Source: a bacterium
Lineage (GTDB): Bacteria > Bacillota > Clostridia > Lachnospirales > Lachnospiraceae
Reading direction: 5' to 3'
Assembly: GCA_023664305.1 (NCBI GenBank)
Contig: JAMPFT010000001.1
Location: 1-42,299 of the forward strand
DNA: 42,299 nt
Shown: piece by piece, positions 25,300-34,098 of the stretch
Layout: the number at the start of each line of letters is the position of its first letter
Position numbering within the stretch: the stretch's first letter is position 1
Translations under genes and position numbers: made by a program
Notes under the pieces: model-generated
Seen by the model: only the letters and a program-made list of their open reading frames with translations
Databases searched by the model: none
What the model was told of the DNA's origin: nothing

Positions 25300-27284
25300 C
25301 TATCCCATCTTTTTCACGATTCTGTAGTAAGTCAGCGACGTGCGCTTATAGCAGACGCCGTACAGTACGGAAAAGCCGGCGCAGACCAAAAGGCAGCAGT
25401 TCCTCAAAAGCGCCACGTTCACACATCGGATCGCCGCCAGAAGCGCAATGACCAGCTTCATGCCAACAACCGTATGAAGAACCGCACCCGCCAAAGGTAA
25501 TGCGAATACTAATAGTACCTGCTTTTTGATCGTCCTCCTGATTTCCTCATCACTCATCCCCACCTTCTGCATGATTTCAAAATTTTTCTGATCCTCGAAG
25601 CCCTCCGTGACCTGCTTATAATACAAAATGACCAGCAGACAGATCAAAAAGATCAGGCCGAAGAAAATCCCGACGAACAGCAGTCCGCCGTACAGGCTTC
25701 TCTCCTCTGTCCGCTCCGAACGGTAATCCTTCAGACCGGCAAAGCCCTCCCGTCCCGCAAACGCCTCGGCCGCCTGCCGGAAAACGCATCCGCCGCTTCC
25801 TCTCCGCCCCGGGGATTTGCCGCTATGTGGAACACCCGGTTCGCCGTCCCGTCCATGCCGAACGACGCGGCAATCCTGATCACATCCTCCTCATCCGGCA
25901 GTACGACCAGATACCGCGTATAGTAAATATCACCCTCGGCCTTCGGCCGGATGCTGCAGCGTTCCAGTTCCTCCTTCACCGTGTATTCCGTACCGTCCAG
26001 CAGGATTTTCCCGAAACCGAAATCGGCGCCCGAGGAATAGACCAGCACCTCGTCCGGCGCCAGCTGTACACGGGCGTTCTCCATCAGGTTATACGAATCC
26101 AGATCGCAAAACTCCACATCATGAACATTGTAATAGGCAAGCACGTCGTCCTCCCTTTCTTCCCGCAGCACGTTTCCGTCCTGAAAGGCCACCGTCGGGA
26201 CGGTGCCGTAGCTTAGGTAATCCGCAAGCTCCACCCCCGTCCTCCGGGCAATGTCCTGAAATTCGCCGCAAAGCGCCTCCTCGTTCTGCGGCCCCAGAAA
26301 GGTAACCGAACACTCTCTGGGATACATAAGATCGGTGATAAAATCCATACTCAGTCCCACCCCTACGGTACAGATCACGGTAATAATCACCATAGTGGAA
26401 AAGACGCAGATATTGGAAAGGCTCGCGGCGCTCTTTTTCATCCGGTACAGCATGCCGGACACCGTCACAAAGTTCTCTGCCCTGTAATAATACCTTTTCC
26501 GCCTCTTTAAGAAGCGCAGGAAGGCGATGCTCCCCGCGGTAAACAAAAAGTAGGTTCCCGCCACCACCAGAAAAACCGCGAGGAAAAATTTTGTGAAAAT
26601 ATCTCCGTTTAAGCTTGAGGTCAGGGCAATATAATATCCTCTTCCCAAAAGCAGGACCCCCGCCAGAGACAACACCCCGATGTGCTTCGGCTCCTTCTCG
26701 CCCTTTTTGGATTCGCTCATCAGTTCCACCGGCCTTGCCTTCCCCACCTGGATCAGATTGACAAACAGATTCAGCCCGGTCACAATCCCGTAAAAGGAAA
26801 ACAGATCCAAAAACGCCGCCGGGCTTAACCGAAGCGCCGAGTCCACAGGCAGCTCCACAAGGTTAAGCAGCAGCAGGAAAATCAGCTTGGAGAAGAGAAG
26901 CCCCAGCAGAACGGCCCCCACGGTCACAATGCCGTACACAATCAGGCTCTCCCAGAACATCATGATGCCGATATGCTTCTTTTCCATGCCCAGGATACTG
27001 TAAAGCCCCAGCTCCCGCTTCCTGCGCTTGATGAGAAAGCTGTTGGTATAGTATAAAAACGGCACCATGATGATTCCCAGAAGGTAGAACCCCACCATGA
27101 CCAGCGCACTGGCATATGCTGCCTTGGGCACCTTCAGCATGACGTCGCTCTTTAAGATCAAATCGAATACAAAGTAGGTAAACATGGCAAAAATGCTGAC
27201 CCCGATATAAGGGAAATAAGCTCTCCCGTTCTTTCGGATATTGTTCACTGCCATTCCCGGCAGAATCGAAACTCTGCTTTTCAT
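25300..27284 (-). pseudogene. BceB-type ABC permease, broken by a frameshift
   Basis: FtsX-like permeases of the BceB/VraG family work with a BceA ATPase to sense and relieve peptide-antibiotic stress. Frame 1 encodes 517 residues from 27284 to 25731 with several membrane segments and a large extracellular domain, then ends in an unrelated tail. The other frame continues the family sequence from about 25776 (AAEAFAGREGFAGLKDYRSE), through the last membrane helices and YYKQVTEGFEDQKNFEIMQK, to 25300. One missing base, most simply in the TTTT run near 25779-25784, restores a full-length protein of about 660 residues. It may be a true mutation or a sequencing error. Its ATG lies 1 bp after the ATPase stop. 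Confidence 0.88.
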
Positions 27285-27285
27285 C

Positions 27286-28080
27286 TCAAGCCTCCTCCCT
27301 CTCGTCCGCTTCCGTCGCTCTCCCAGCGTTTTCCGTGTGCAGAACCGTCAGCGTATCCGATATTTTGCGGTACATCTCGTCGTCGCTTAAATTGCCGCGG
27401 TAAATCTGGTTAAACACACAGCCGTCCTTGATAAACATGACGCGCCCCGCGCGGCTGGCCGCCTGTATGCTGTGGGTCACCATCAGGATCGTCTGGCCGT
27501 CCTCGTTGACCTCGGCGAAGATCCGCAGAAGCCGGTCCGACGCCTTGGAGTCCAGTGCGCCGGTGGGCTCGTCCGCCAAAAGGATCTGCGGTCTTGTGAT
27601 CAGCGCCCGGGCCACCGCCGTGCGCTGCTTCTGCCCGCCCGACACCTCGTAGGGATATTTTTCCAGAAGCTCCGCGATGCCCAGCTTTTTTGCAAGCGGG
27701 TCCAGCCTCTCCTGCATGACGCGGCTGTCGCACCCCGCCAGCACCAGCGGCAGAAAAATATTGTCCCTTAAAGACAGCGAGTCCAGCAGATTAAAATCCT
27801 GAAAGACGAACCCCAGATTGTCCCTGCGGAAAGCGCAGAGCTCCTTTGCCCTGATATCCGCCATGTTCTTTCCCGCCAGTATAACCGCTCCTCCCGTAGG
27901 GCGGTCCAGGGAAGCCATGATATTTAACAGCGTCGTCTTGCCGGAACCCGACTCCCCCATGATCGCCACATACTCTCCCTGCTCCACCGAAAAATTCACG
28001 TCGTTCAACGCCTGTACCCGATTACCGCCCATCCGGGTGGTATATACCTTTCTCAGGTTTTTCACTTCCAAAAGCGACAT
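27286..28080 (-). CDS. BceA-type ABC transporter ATP-binding protein
   Basis: This 264-aa ATPase would power the adjacent FtsX-like permease in peptide-antibiotic detoxification. It shows the MacB-type start LEVKNLRKVYTTRMGGNRVQ, Walker A GESGSGKTTLLNIMASLDRP, the Q-loop FVFQDFNLLDSL, the signature VSGGQKQRTAVARAL, Walker B ILLADEPTGALDS and the H-loop MVTHSIQAA. The ATG is preceded by GGAGGAAAG; an upstream in-frame extension is not supported. It follows the kinase gene after a hairpin and an inverted repeat, so ATPase and permease are likely separately controlled by the upstream two-component pair. Confidence 0.93.
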   Translation of the reverse strand: MSLLEVKNLRKVYTTRMGGNRVQALNDVNFSVEQGEYVAIMGESGSGKTTLLNIMASLDRPTGGAVILAGKNMADIRAKELCAFRRDNLGFVFQDFNLLDSLSLRDNIFLPLVLAGCDSRVMQERLDPLAKKLGIAELLEKYPYEVSGGQKQRTAVARALITRPQILLADEPTGALDSKASDRLLRIFAEVNEDGQTILMVTHSIQAASRAGRVMFIKDGCVFNQIYRGNLSDDEMYRKISDTLTVLHTENAGRATEADEREEA

Positions 28081-28097
28081 TTTTCTTTCCTCCAATC

Positions 28098-28137
28098 TTT
28101 GTATGACTGTACTGCATTTACAACACAATCATACAAA
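28098..28137 (-). promoter_or_regulatory. inverted repeat, candidate operator of the Bce-type transporter
   Basis: Perfect 9-bp arms TTTGTATGA (28098-28106) and TCATACAAA (28129-28137) with a 22-bp centre lie just upstream of the ATPase ribosome binding site. BceR-type regulators are known to bind inverted repeats in front of their transporter genes; that this is such a site is inference. Confidence 0.55.
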
Positions 28138-28184
28138 AGAGGAAAATGTCCGGCAATCGAATTGCCTTACATTTTCCTCCTTTT
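28135..28184 (-). terminator. strong hairpin between kinase and ATPase genes
   Basis: Minus-strand stem AAAAGGAGGAAAATGT.../ACATTTTCCTCTTTT with inner GGCAAT/ATTGCC pairing, ending in a short T-run and overlapping the kinase stop codon. It would terminate or attenuate transcription coming from the nifS/nifU/regulator side. Confidence 0.75.
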
Positions 28185-29244
28185 AGCTTACACTTTTGTA
28201 AGGTTTCGGCAGGGTCAGCGTCATCCGGGTTCCCTTTCCCACGGTGCTCTGAGCCAGAACGCCGATCCCCAGCCGGTCAAACACCTGTTTACACAGATAC
28301 AGCCCGATACCGGTGGAGCGCTTATCCAGCCTGCCGTTGTAACCGGTAAAGCCCTTTTCAAAAATCCGCGGCAGATCCTCCGGCCGGATCCCGATCCCCG
28401 TGTCCTCCAAAATCACCTGGACATCCTGCTCCCGCTCTCGGACGGAAAAACTGATTTTTCCGGCGGGGGTATATTTGATGCTGTTGGAAAGCAGCTGCTC
28501 CAGACAAAAGGAAAACCACTTTTCGTCCGTAACCGCCCATGCCTTCTCCGTCGGCACCTCGGCACAGAGCCCCTTATTGATAAACAGCACCGAATATTTT
28601 CTCACCGCCTGCTTAAGCAGGGCCGTCAGTTCGCAGCTCTCTAACGACAGATCGGTGGAGATACTCTCCAGCCGCTGAAAGGTCAGCACCATCTCCGCGT
28701 ACTGCTCGATCTTAAACAACTCCTCCTGCATCAAAAATCCGTTCCTGCAGTCCTGATTTTCCTCCAGAAGAAGCTTCAGGGCGGAGATCGGCGTCTTAAC
28801 CTGATGCGTCCACATCATGTAATAATCCTTCCGGTCGGACTCCTTTTCCTCCCAGCGGTTCTTCTCCTTCTGCCGGGCTTCCTCCGCCGCCAAGGCCAGC
28901 GCCGCCAGCTGCCCTTCGGGGGAGCCGTCCTCCGAAAGCTCCTCCGGTTCACCGATTTTCTTCGTCAGCAGCTCCCCTGTCTCTTCATAATGCGAAACCA
29001 CATTCTCCAGCCGGATACACCTGTCTACATATCTTTTCCCGCAGACGATTCCCGTCAGGCCGCAGACCGCAAGCGTCAGCAGCGCGCCATAGAGCATCTT
29101 TCCGATATTTTCAAGGCGGTAAAGAGAACCGGTGATCAGAAAGAGCGACACCGTGGCGAAATACCCAAAAATGACGGCCTTTCTTTCCCGCAGATAACAA
29201 ATCCAATATTTCAGCGTCGGTCCTCTTTTCTTTTTTCCAGACAA
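28183..29244 (-). CDS. BceS-type intramembrane-sensing histidine kinase
   Basis: The 353-aa product has two closely spaced membrane segments at about 25-65 with almost no extracellular loop, as in kinases that sense their partner ABC transporter rather than a ligand. The dimerisation/phosphoacceptor motif is WTHQVKTPISALKLLLEEN near residue 150; the ATPase part has LLSNSIKYTPAG (N box), DTGIGIRPEDLPRIFEKGF (G1/F) and STGIGLYLCKQ (G2). The TTG at 29244, with AAGGGG upstream, overlaps the regulator gene by 34 bp; a CTG at 29214 overlapping the regulator's TGA is an alternative start. It pairs with the adjacent regulator. Confidence 0.92.
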   Translation of the reverse strand: MSGKKKRGPTLKYWICYLRERKAVIFGYFATVSLFLITGSLYRLENIGKMLYGALLTLAVCGLTGIVCGKRYVDRCIRLENVVSHYEETGELLTKKIGEPEELSEDGSPEGQLAALALAAEEARQKEKNRWEEKESDRKDYYMMWTHQVKTPISALKLLLEENQDCRNGFLMQEELFKIEQYAEMVLTFQRLESISTDLSLESCELTALLKQAVRKYSVLFINKGLCAEVPTEKAWAVTDEKWFSFCLEQLLSNSIKYTPAGKISFSVREREQDVQVILEDTGIGIRPEDLPRIFEKGFTGYNGRLDKRSTGIGLYLCKQVFDRLGIGVLAQSTVGKGTRMTLTLPKPYKSVS

Positions 29245-29909
29245 TATCCCAGCCCCTTTCTGGTCTGTATCATATCCCCCGCGCCCATCGCCTCCAGCTT
29301 TTTCCGCAGTCTCGTCATGTTTACGGTCAGCGTGTTGTCGTCCACAAAGCAGTCGTTGTCCCAGAGCCGCTTCATGATCGCCTCCCGGCTCACCGTCTGC
29401 TCCGGATTTTCCATGAAAAGCTGCAGGATCCGAAATTCGTTTTTGGTCAGCTCCTGCTTCTGCCCGCCGACCAATACGGACGCGTCCGTCCGATCCAGAC
29501 AGATTCCCCCGTATTCCAGCAGATCGGTCTGCCCTCTGAAGGAATAAGTCCTGCGCAGCATGGCCTGCACCTTTGCCGCCAGCACGTCCGGCTCAAAGGG
29601 CTTCGTGACAAAATCGTCCCCGCCCATATTCACCGCCATCACAATATTCATATTGTCTCCTGCCGAGGACACGAAAATCACGGGCACCTGGGACACCTGC
29701 CGGATCTGCGTACACCAATAATATCCGTTGAAAAAGGGCAGGCCGATATCCATCAAAATTAGATGGGGCTGCATCCCGGAAAATTCCTTCAGAACGTTTT
29801 CAAAATCCGTGACGCAGCACAGCTCATATCCCCACCGCTCCAGGTAGTTCTTCATCTGCCTTGCAATCACCGCGTCGTCCTCCACGATCAGGATCCTGTA
29901 TTTCTCCAT
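29211..29909 (-). CDS. OmpR/PhoB-type response regulator, BceR-like
   Basis: The 232-aa product has a receiver domain (EKYRILIVEDDAVIARQ at the start, phosphoacceptor Asp in PHLILMDIGLP near 52, Lys in DDFVTKPFEPD) and a C-terminal winged-helix OmpR domain with LTKNEFRILQLFMENPEQTV and VNMTRLRKKLEAMG. It should activate the downstream ABC genes on signal from the BceS-type kinase. The start at 29909 follows GAGGAG ten bases upstream; it lies only 4 bp after the nifU stop, so it can be read from the nifS promoter. Confidence 0.94.
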   Translation of the reverse strand: MEKYRILIVEDDAVIARQMKNYLERWGYELCCVTDFENVLKEFSGMQPHLILMDIGLPFFNGYYWCTQIRQVSQVPVIFVSSAGDNMNIVMAVNMGGDDFVTKPFEPDVLAAKVQAMLRRTYSFRGQTDLLEYGGICLDRTDASVLVGGQKQELTKNEFRILQLFMENPEQTVSREAIMKRLWDNDCFVDDNTLTVNMTRLRKKLEAMGAGDMIQTRKGLGYCLEKRKEDRR

Positions 29910-29913
29910 AGGG

Positions 29914-30351
29914 TCAGTACTCCTCTTCCTCCTCGCCCTCATGGATATCCGTCTTCGGCCTTTTAAGACCCTCGATCACAATATGATTCTTTTCCGCGTA
30001 ATCCCAGAGAGCTGCATGGATGGCTTCCTCTGCCAGCAAAGAACAGTGTACCTTAACGGGAGGCAGTCCGTCAAGGGCTTCCATCACCGCCTTGTTTGTC
30101 ACCTGCATCGCCTCCTGAACCGTCTTTCCCTTCACCAGCTCCGTAGCCATGGAGCTGGTAGCCACTGCGGCCCCGCATCCGAAGGTCTTAAATTTTACGT
30201 CCCGGATGACGCCCTCGTCGTCAATATCCAGAAAAATCCGCATGATATCGCCGCACTTGGCGTTCCCCACGGTCCCCACGCCGCTCGCGTCCTCTATCTC
30301 TCCCACATTCCTGGGATTCTGAAAATGATCCATCACCTTTTCGCTGTACAT
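29914..30351 (-). CDS. nifU: NifU/IscU-type iron-sulfur scaffold protein
   Basis: IscU-type scaffolds assemble Fe-S clusters from sulfur supplied by a cysteine desulfurase. The 145-aa product has the three ligand cysteines in GNAKCGDIMRIF (near 33), KFKTFGCGAAVATSSM (near 59) and VKVHCSLLAEEA (near 103), each followed by family-typical residues. The C-terminus is unusual: a basic-to-acidic extension ending in six acidic residues before Tyr. AAGGAGC-like bases precede the ATG. It follows nifS by 61 bp. Confidence 0.95.
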   Translation of the reverse strand: MYSEKVMDHFQNPRNVGEIEDASGVGTVGNAKCGDIMRIFLDIDDEGVIRDVKFKTFGCGAAVATSSMATELVKGKTVQEAMQVTNKAVMEALDGLPPVKVHCSLLAEEAIHAALWDYAEKNHIVIEGLKRPKTDIHEGEEEEEY

Positions 30352-30412
30352 TCTTTTTGCTCCTTTCCCGTCTGCTGCCGCATGTTCTGTGTTTTTTTGC
30401 TTCCGCCTGCTT

Positions 30413-31630
30413 TTACATGCCCTCTTTATCCTGCGGCAGCTTCCCCTGCCCCTCTTCTTTCTTTGCCGCTTTCAGGAAATCCTCGTAGAGCGGCGACATC
30501 GCCCTCAGCCTTTCTATAATCTGCTTTAAGGCTTCCACCGTCCGATCCATCTCCTCCACGGTATTTTCCTCGGACAACGTCATTCTGACGGAGCCGTGAG
30601 CCTCCTCATGGGCTGCTCCTATGGCCAAAAGCACATGGGACGGATCCAGGGAACCGGAGGTACAGGCCGATCCGCTGGAGGCGCAGATCCCCTGCATATC
30701 CAGCATGATCAGCACGGACTCTCCCTCCACAAAGGAAAAGGAAAAATTCACATTCCCCGGAAGACGCTTCATCCTGTGGCCGTTTAATCGGCAGTACGGA
30801 ATCTCCCGCTCGATCCGCCCGATCAGATAGTCTCTCAGCTCAGTTTCCTTCGCCGCCTTCTCTTCCATGATGCGGCAGGCTCTTTTTACAGCGGCCTCCA
30901 TCCCCACGATGCCGGGCACATTTTCCGTTCCCGCCCGGCGGTTCCTCTCCTGTGCGCCGCCGTGCAGAAGAGAACGCAGCTTCAGTCCCGAACGGATATA
31001 GAGGAATCCCACCCCTTTCGGCCCGTTCAGCTTATGGGCGCTGGCGCTGAGCAGATCGATCTTCATCTCATCCACCTGCAGGGGAATCTGTCCGAAGGCC
31101 TGTACCGCATCCGTGTGGAACAAGACGCCGTGCTCCCTTGCCACCGCGCCGATTTGGGCAATCGGTTCCAGGGTGCCGATCTCGTTGTTGGCAGTCATGA
31201 CGCTGATCAAAACCGTATCCGGCCGGATTGCCGCCCGGACAGCCTCCGGATCCACAAGCCCGTCCTCATCCACCTCCAGATAAGTGACCTCAAACCCCTG
31301 CTTTTCCAGATACTCGCAGGTGTGCAGGACGGCGTGGTGCTCGATCTTCGTGGTAATGATGTGCTTTCCCTTTCCCCGGTAAGCCTCCGCCGCACACTTG
31401 ATCGCCCAATTGTCCGCCTCCGTTCCCCCCGCCGTAAAATAAATCTCCTCCGGCTTTGCGCCGATGGACGCCGCAATCGTCCTTTTTGCGCCGTTTACCG
31501 CTTTCTTTGCCGCGGAACCCGCCGAATAAATCGCGCTGGGATTCCCGTAGTTTTCCGTGTAAAACGGAAGCATCGCCTCCACTACCTCGGGCGCTGTCCT
31601 GGTAGTAGCCGCATTATCCAGATAAATCAT
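30413..31630 (-). CDS. nifS: cysteine desulfurase NifS/IscS
   Basis: NifS removes sulfur from cysteine using pyridoxal phosphate and passes it to the scaffold protein and thiolation enzymes. The 405-aa product starts IYLDNAATTRTAPEVVEAM, has TAGGTEADNWAIK, IEHHAVLHT, the PLP-lysine motif SASAHKLNGPKGVGFLY near residue 205, and the catalytic cysteine in CASSGSACTSGS near 328. The ATG is preceded by GGAGGAAG. A consensus promoter lies about 90 bp upstream. It forms an operon with nifU and probably reads into the Bce-type regulator genes. Confidence 0.96.
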   Translation of the reverse strand: MIYLDNAATTRTAPEVVEAMLPFYTENYGNPSAIYSAGSAAKKAVNGAKRTIAASIGAKPEEIYFTAGGTEADNWAIKCAAEAYRGKGKHIITTKIEHHAVLHTCEYLEKQGFEVTYLEVDEDGLVDPEAVRAAIRPDTVLISVMTANNEIGTLEPIAQIGAVAREHGVLFHTDAVQAFGQIPLQVDEMKIDLLSASAHKLNGPKGVGFLYIRSGLKLRSLLHGGAQERNRRAGTENVPGIVGMEAAVKRACRIMEEKAAKETELRDYLIGRIEREIPYCRLNGHRMKRLPGNVNFSFSFVEGESVLIMLDMQGICASSGSACTSGSLDPSHVLLAIGAAHEEAHGSVRMTLSEENTVEEMDRTVEALKQIIERLRAMSPLYEDFLKAAKKEEGQGKLPQDKEGM

Positions 31631-31719
31631 GGTTTTTCTTCCTCCTTCCGGACGCAGTAACGCGTCAAACCATATTTTCGGAAATGTATTCATACTTTGT
31701 TACTGGGAATTATACGGTT

Positions 31720-31748
31720 ACTATAACACTGCCGACGCTTTCTGTCAA
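31720..31748 (-). promoter_or_regulatory. sigma-A promoter for nifS-nifU
   Basis: Minus-strand TTGACA (31748-31743), 17 bp, TATAGT (31725-31720). Direct GTAAC repeats lie immediately downstream. The box is inside the 176-bp gap shared with the divergent flippase gene. Confidence 0.8.
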
Positions 31749-31806
31749 GATTTCACCCCGGGAAAGACTCATTTGCCTGTTCTGTCCGTCTTTTCGAAAG
31801 AATATA

Positions 31807-33180
31807 ATGGGAAAAACAGGGCGTTCGGTAAAGCTTATGAAATCCGCAAAAAATCATCCTCTGCTTATCGGTACGGTAATCCTTACGCTCACCGGTCTCT
31901 TGAGCCGCATCATCGGTTTTTTTTACCGCATCTATCTGTCCCGCCTGTTCGGCGAGGAAGGCATGGGACTCTATCAGCTTTTAAATCCCGTGCTGTCCGT
32001 CTCCTTTTCCCTGACGGCGGCGGGATACCAGACTGCCATCTCGAAGCTGGTGGCGGAACAGTCCGCCATCCGGAAGGGCGCCTCCCTGCGCCCGATGGCC
32101 GCAGGTCTCAGCATCAGTCTGCCGCTGTCGCTTCTCTGCAACGCCGCAATCTACCTGTTCTCCGACACCATTGCCGCCGTGTTGCTGCAGGAGCCCCGCA
32201 CGGCCTATATGCTGCGCATCCTCTCCTTCTCCGTTCCCTTAAGCGCGGTACACGCCTGCGTTAACGGTTATTTTTACGGTATCAAAAAAGCCGGAATCCC
32301 CGCGGCCTCCCAGCTTTTGGAACAGATAACGCGGGTCGGCTGCGTCTATCTGGTTTCCGCGGGTTATTTTTCGTCGGGGAGCACTCCCCCGATCAGCGTG
32401 GCCGTTCTGGGCCTGACCGTAGGAGAATTTTTCTCCATGCTCTATTCCGCGGCGGTTGTATGGAAACAGGGACTCAGCATAAAACACTTTCCGGAGAGCC
32501 CGATCCGTCCTTCCTCCGGTTCAGGGCTTTACAGGGGACTTTTGGCCATGGCCGTTCCCCTGACCGCAAACCGCATCGTCCTCAATCTGCTGCAAAGCGT
32601 GGAATCCGTCTCCATCCCTTCCATGCTGCGGCTTCACGGCTATGACACCGTAACCTCCCTAAGCGTCTACGGCGTCCTCACCGGTATGGCTATGCCGTTT
32701 ATCTTCTTTCCTAACGCCCTGACCAGCTCCGTCGCCGTTCTTCTGCTGCCCGTCATCTCGGAAAACTATGCTCTGGGCAACTATAAGGCCGTCAGACAGG
32801 CCACCGTCAAAACCGTAAAATACTGCGGCCTTCTGGGGATCGGCTGTATGACCGGCTTCGTCGCTTTCGGGAACTGGGCGGGCACTGCTCTTTTCCACAG
32901 CCCTCTGGCCGGCTACTTTATCACTACTCTGGGCTTTATCTGTCCCTTCCTCTACCTGGACACCACCCTCTCCAGCATCCTCCAGGGACTGGGCCGGGCG
33001 GGCCGGATTTTTGCCATGAACGTGGTCTGCCTTTTGATCCGCCTGGGGTTTGTCTTTCTGGCCGTCCCGCGCTTTGGCATCGCCGGATACCTCTGGGGGC
33101 TCTTAGCCAGCCAGCTGACACTGGGCGTCCTCTACCTGATCTGTCTGGGCAGACTCCTGAAAAAAATGCCGGCTGCGTAA
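31807..33180 (+). CDS. SpoVB-like lipid/polysaccharide flippase (MATE/MOP superfamily)
   Basis: The 457-aa membrane protein has about 12-14 hydrophobic segments and the SpoVB-type N-terminus GTVILTLTGLLSRIIGFFYRIY with SRLFGEEGMGLYQLLNPVLS. SpoVB proteins are needed for spore cortex synthesis and belong to the same exporter group as MurJ and Wzx, which flip lipid-linked wall or polysaccharide precursors. Given the nearby sporulation genes, SpoVB is the best guess, but paralogous flippases look similar. The ATG at 31807 was chosen over the one ten codons later because GAAAG lies before it; the ribosome binding site is weak either way. Its stop lies inside a bidirectional terminator. Confidence 0.82.
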   Translation: MGKTGRSVKLMKSAKNHPLLIGTVILTLTGLLSRIIGFFYRIYLSRLFGEEGMGLYQLLNPVLSVSFSLTAAGYQTAISKLVAEQSAIRKGASLRPMAAGLSISLPLSLLCNAAIYLFSDTIAAVLLQEPRTAYMLRILSFSVPLSAVHACVNGYFYGIKKAGIPAASQLLEQITRVGCVYLVSAGYFSSGSTPPISVAVLGLTVGEFFSMLYSAAVVWKQGLSIKHFPESPIRPSSGSGLYRGLLAMAVPLTANRIVLNLLQSVESVSIPSMLRLHGYDTVTSLSVYGVLTGMAMPFIFFPNALTSSVAVLLLPVISENYALGNYKAVRQATVKTVKYCGLLGIGCMTGFVAFGNWAGTALFHSPLAGYFITTLGFICPFLYLDTTLSSILQGLGRAGRIFAMNVVCLLIRLGFVFLAVPRFGIAGYLWGLLASQLTLGVLYLICLGRLLKKMPAA

Positions 33181-33196
33181 GCAACCGACATTTTTT
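33161..33196. terminator. bidirectional intrinsic terminator
   Basis: AAAAAATG.CGG.TGC pairs with GCA.CCG.CATTTTTT around a GTAA loop, giving A-runs and T-runs on both sides. It ends the flippase gene (whose stop is inside the loop region) and the convergent nrdR. Confidence 0.9.
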
Positions 33197-33201
33197 AACC
33201 G

Positions 33202-33651
33202 CTATTTTAACATTTTTTTCAATTCGTCCATAAAAGTATTTACATCCTTGAACTCCCGGTAGACGGAGGCAAAACGGACATAGGCCACCGCGTCAAGATC
33301 CTTCAGCTTATTCATCAGCAGCTCTCCGATCACCTGGCTGGAGATTTCCTTCTCCTCCCTGTTTGTGATCTCGTTTTCCACCTCATCCACCAGTCCCGTG
33401 ATCTGCTGGGCGCTGACAGGCCGTTTATGGCACGCGCGCAGCACTCCCGCCTCGATCTTCGTCCGGTCGTACGCTTCCCTGTTGTTATCCTTTTTGATGA
33501 TAATCAGCGGAATCGTCTCCACCTTTTCGTAAGTGGTAAACCGCTTGCCGCACTCGTCGCACATCCGCCTGCGCCGGATGGAATTATTGTCTTCCGCCGG
33601 CCTGGAATCGATTACCCTCGTGTTTTCATGATTGCAGAAAGGACATTTCAT
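33202..33651 (-). CDS. nrdR: transcriptional repressor NrdR
   Basis: NrdR is the ATP/dATP-sensing repressor of ribonucleotide reductase genes. The 149-aa product has the zinc ribbon KCPFCNHENTRVIDSRP...CDECGKRF with CPFC and CDEC pairs, FTTYEKVETIPLIIIKKD, and the ATP-cone domain at about 48-138 with REAYDRTKIEAGVLRAC and VAYVRFASVYREFKDVNTF. Length is standard. GGAG precedes the ATG seven bases upstream. It converges on the flippase gene. Confidence 0.96.
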   Translation of the reverse strand: MKCPFCNHENTRVIDSRPAEDNNSIRRRRMCDECGKRFTTYEKVETIPLIIIKKDNNREAYDRTKIEAGVLRACHKRPVSAQQITGLVDEVENEITNREEKEISSQVIGELLMNKLKDLDAVAYVRFASVYREFKDVNTFMDELKKMLK

Positions 33652-33718
33652 AAGCATTCTCCTTTTTTAAGCAATTTTACTCAAAAAGTATTCATATTCA
33701 CCACTAAATTTAACATAT

Positions 33719-33952
33719 CTAACAATGAATGTCAACTAAAATGATATCCGGGCCAATCTGCTTGATATCCTTGAACGGGATGACAATATTCGGTTCGCAG
33801 TTTAAGAAGCTCAGCACCTTATTGCATCCCGGAACCATAATCTTACAGATGCATCCGCTGCAGGGATCAAACTCCAGGTCGCACACCCTGCCCAGCTTTT
33901 TGCAATCCTTCACATTGATGACATCCTTGCACTTCAGTTCCGAAAACAGCAC
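33719..33952 (-). CDS. ylmC: YlmC/YmxH family small PRC-barrel sporulation protein
   Basis: The 77-aa product matches the YlmC/YmxH family: SELKCKDVINVKDCKKLGRV at the N-terminus, then DLEFDPCSGCICKIMVPG and IVIPFKDIKQIGPDIILVD. These PRC-barrel-like proteins are widespread in spore formers and often lie beside sigma factor or cell-division genes; their biochemical role is unknown. This one is cysteine-rich (six). The start is GTG. It is divergent from sigG across 146 bp. Confidence 0.88.
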   Translation of the reverse strand: MLFSELKCKDVINVKDCKKLGRVCDLEFDPCSGCICKIMVPGCNKVLSFLNCEPNIVIPFKDIKQIGPDIILVDIHC

Positions 33953-34098
33953 AATAACACCCCGATTCTTTTTTTATATAGAATATGTCGCCCTGCGTTT
34001 TTGGAGAACATCCCGGAATAAATTTCTTTGTCAGGTACATACTACCACTATCGAATCAGGAAAGCAAAACGCGCGAACGCGCAGAAACGAGGGACGAC

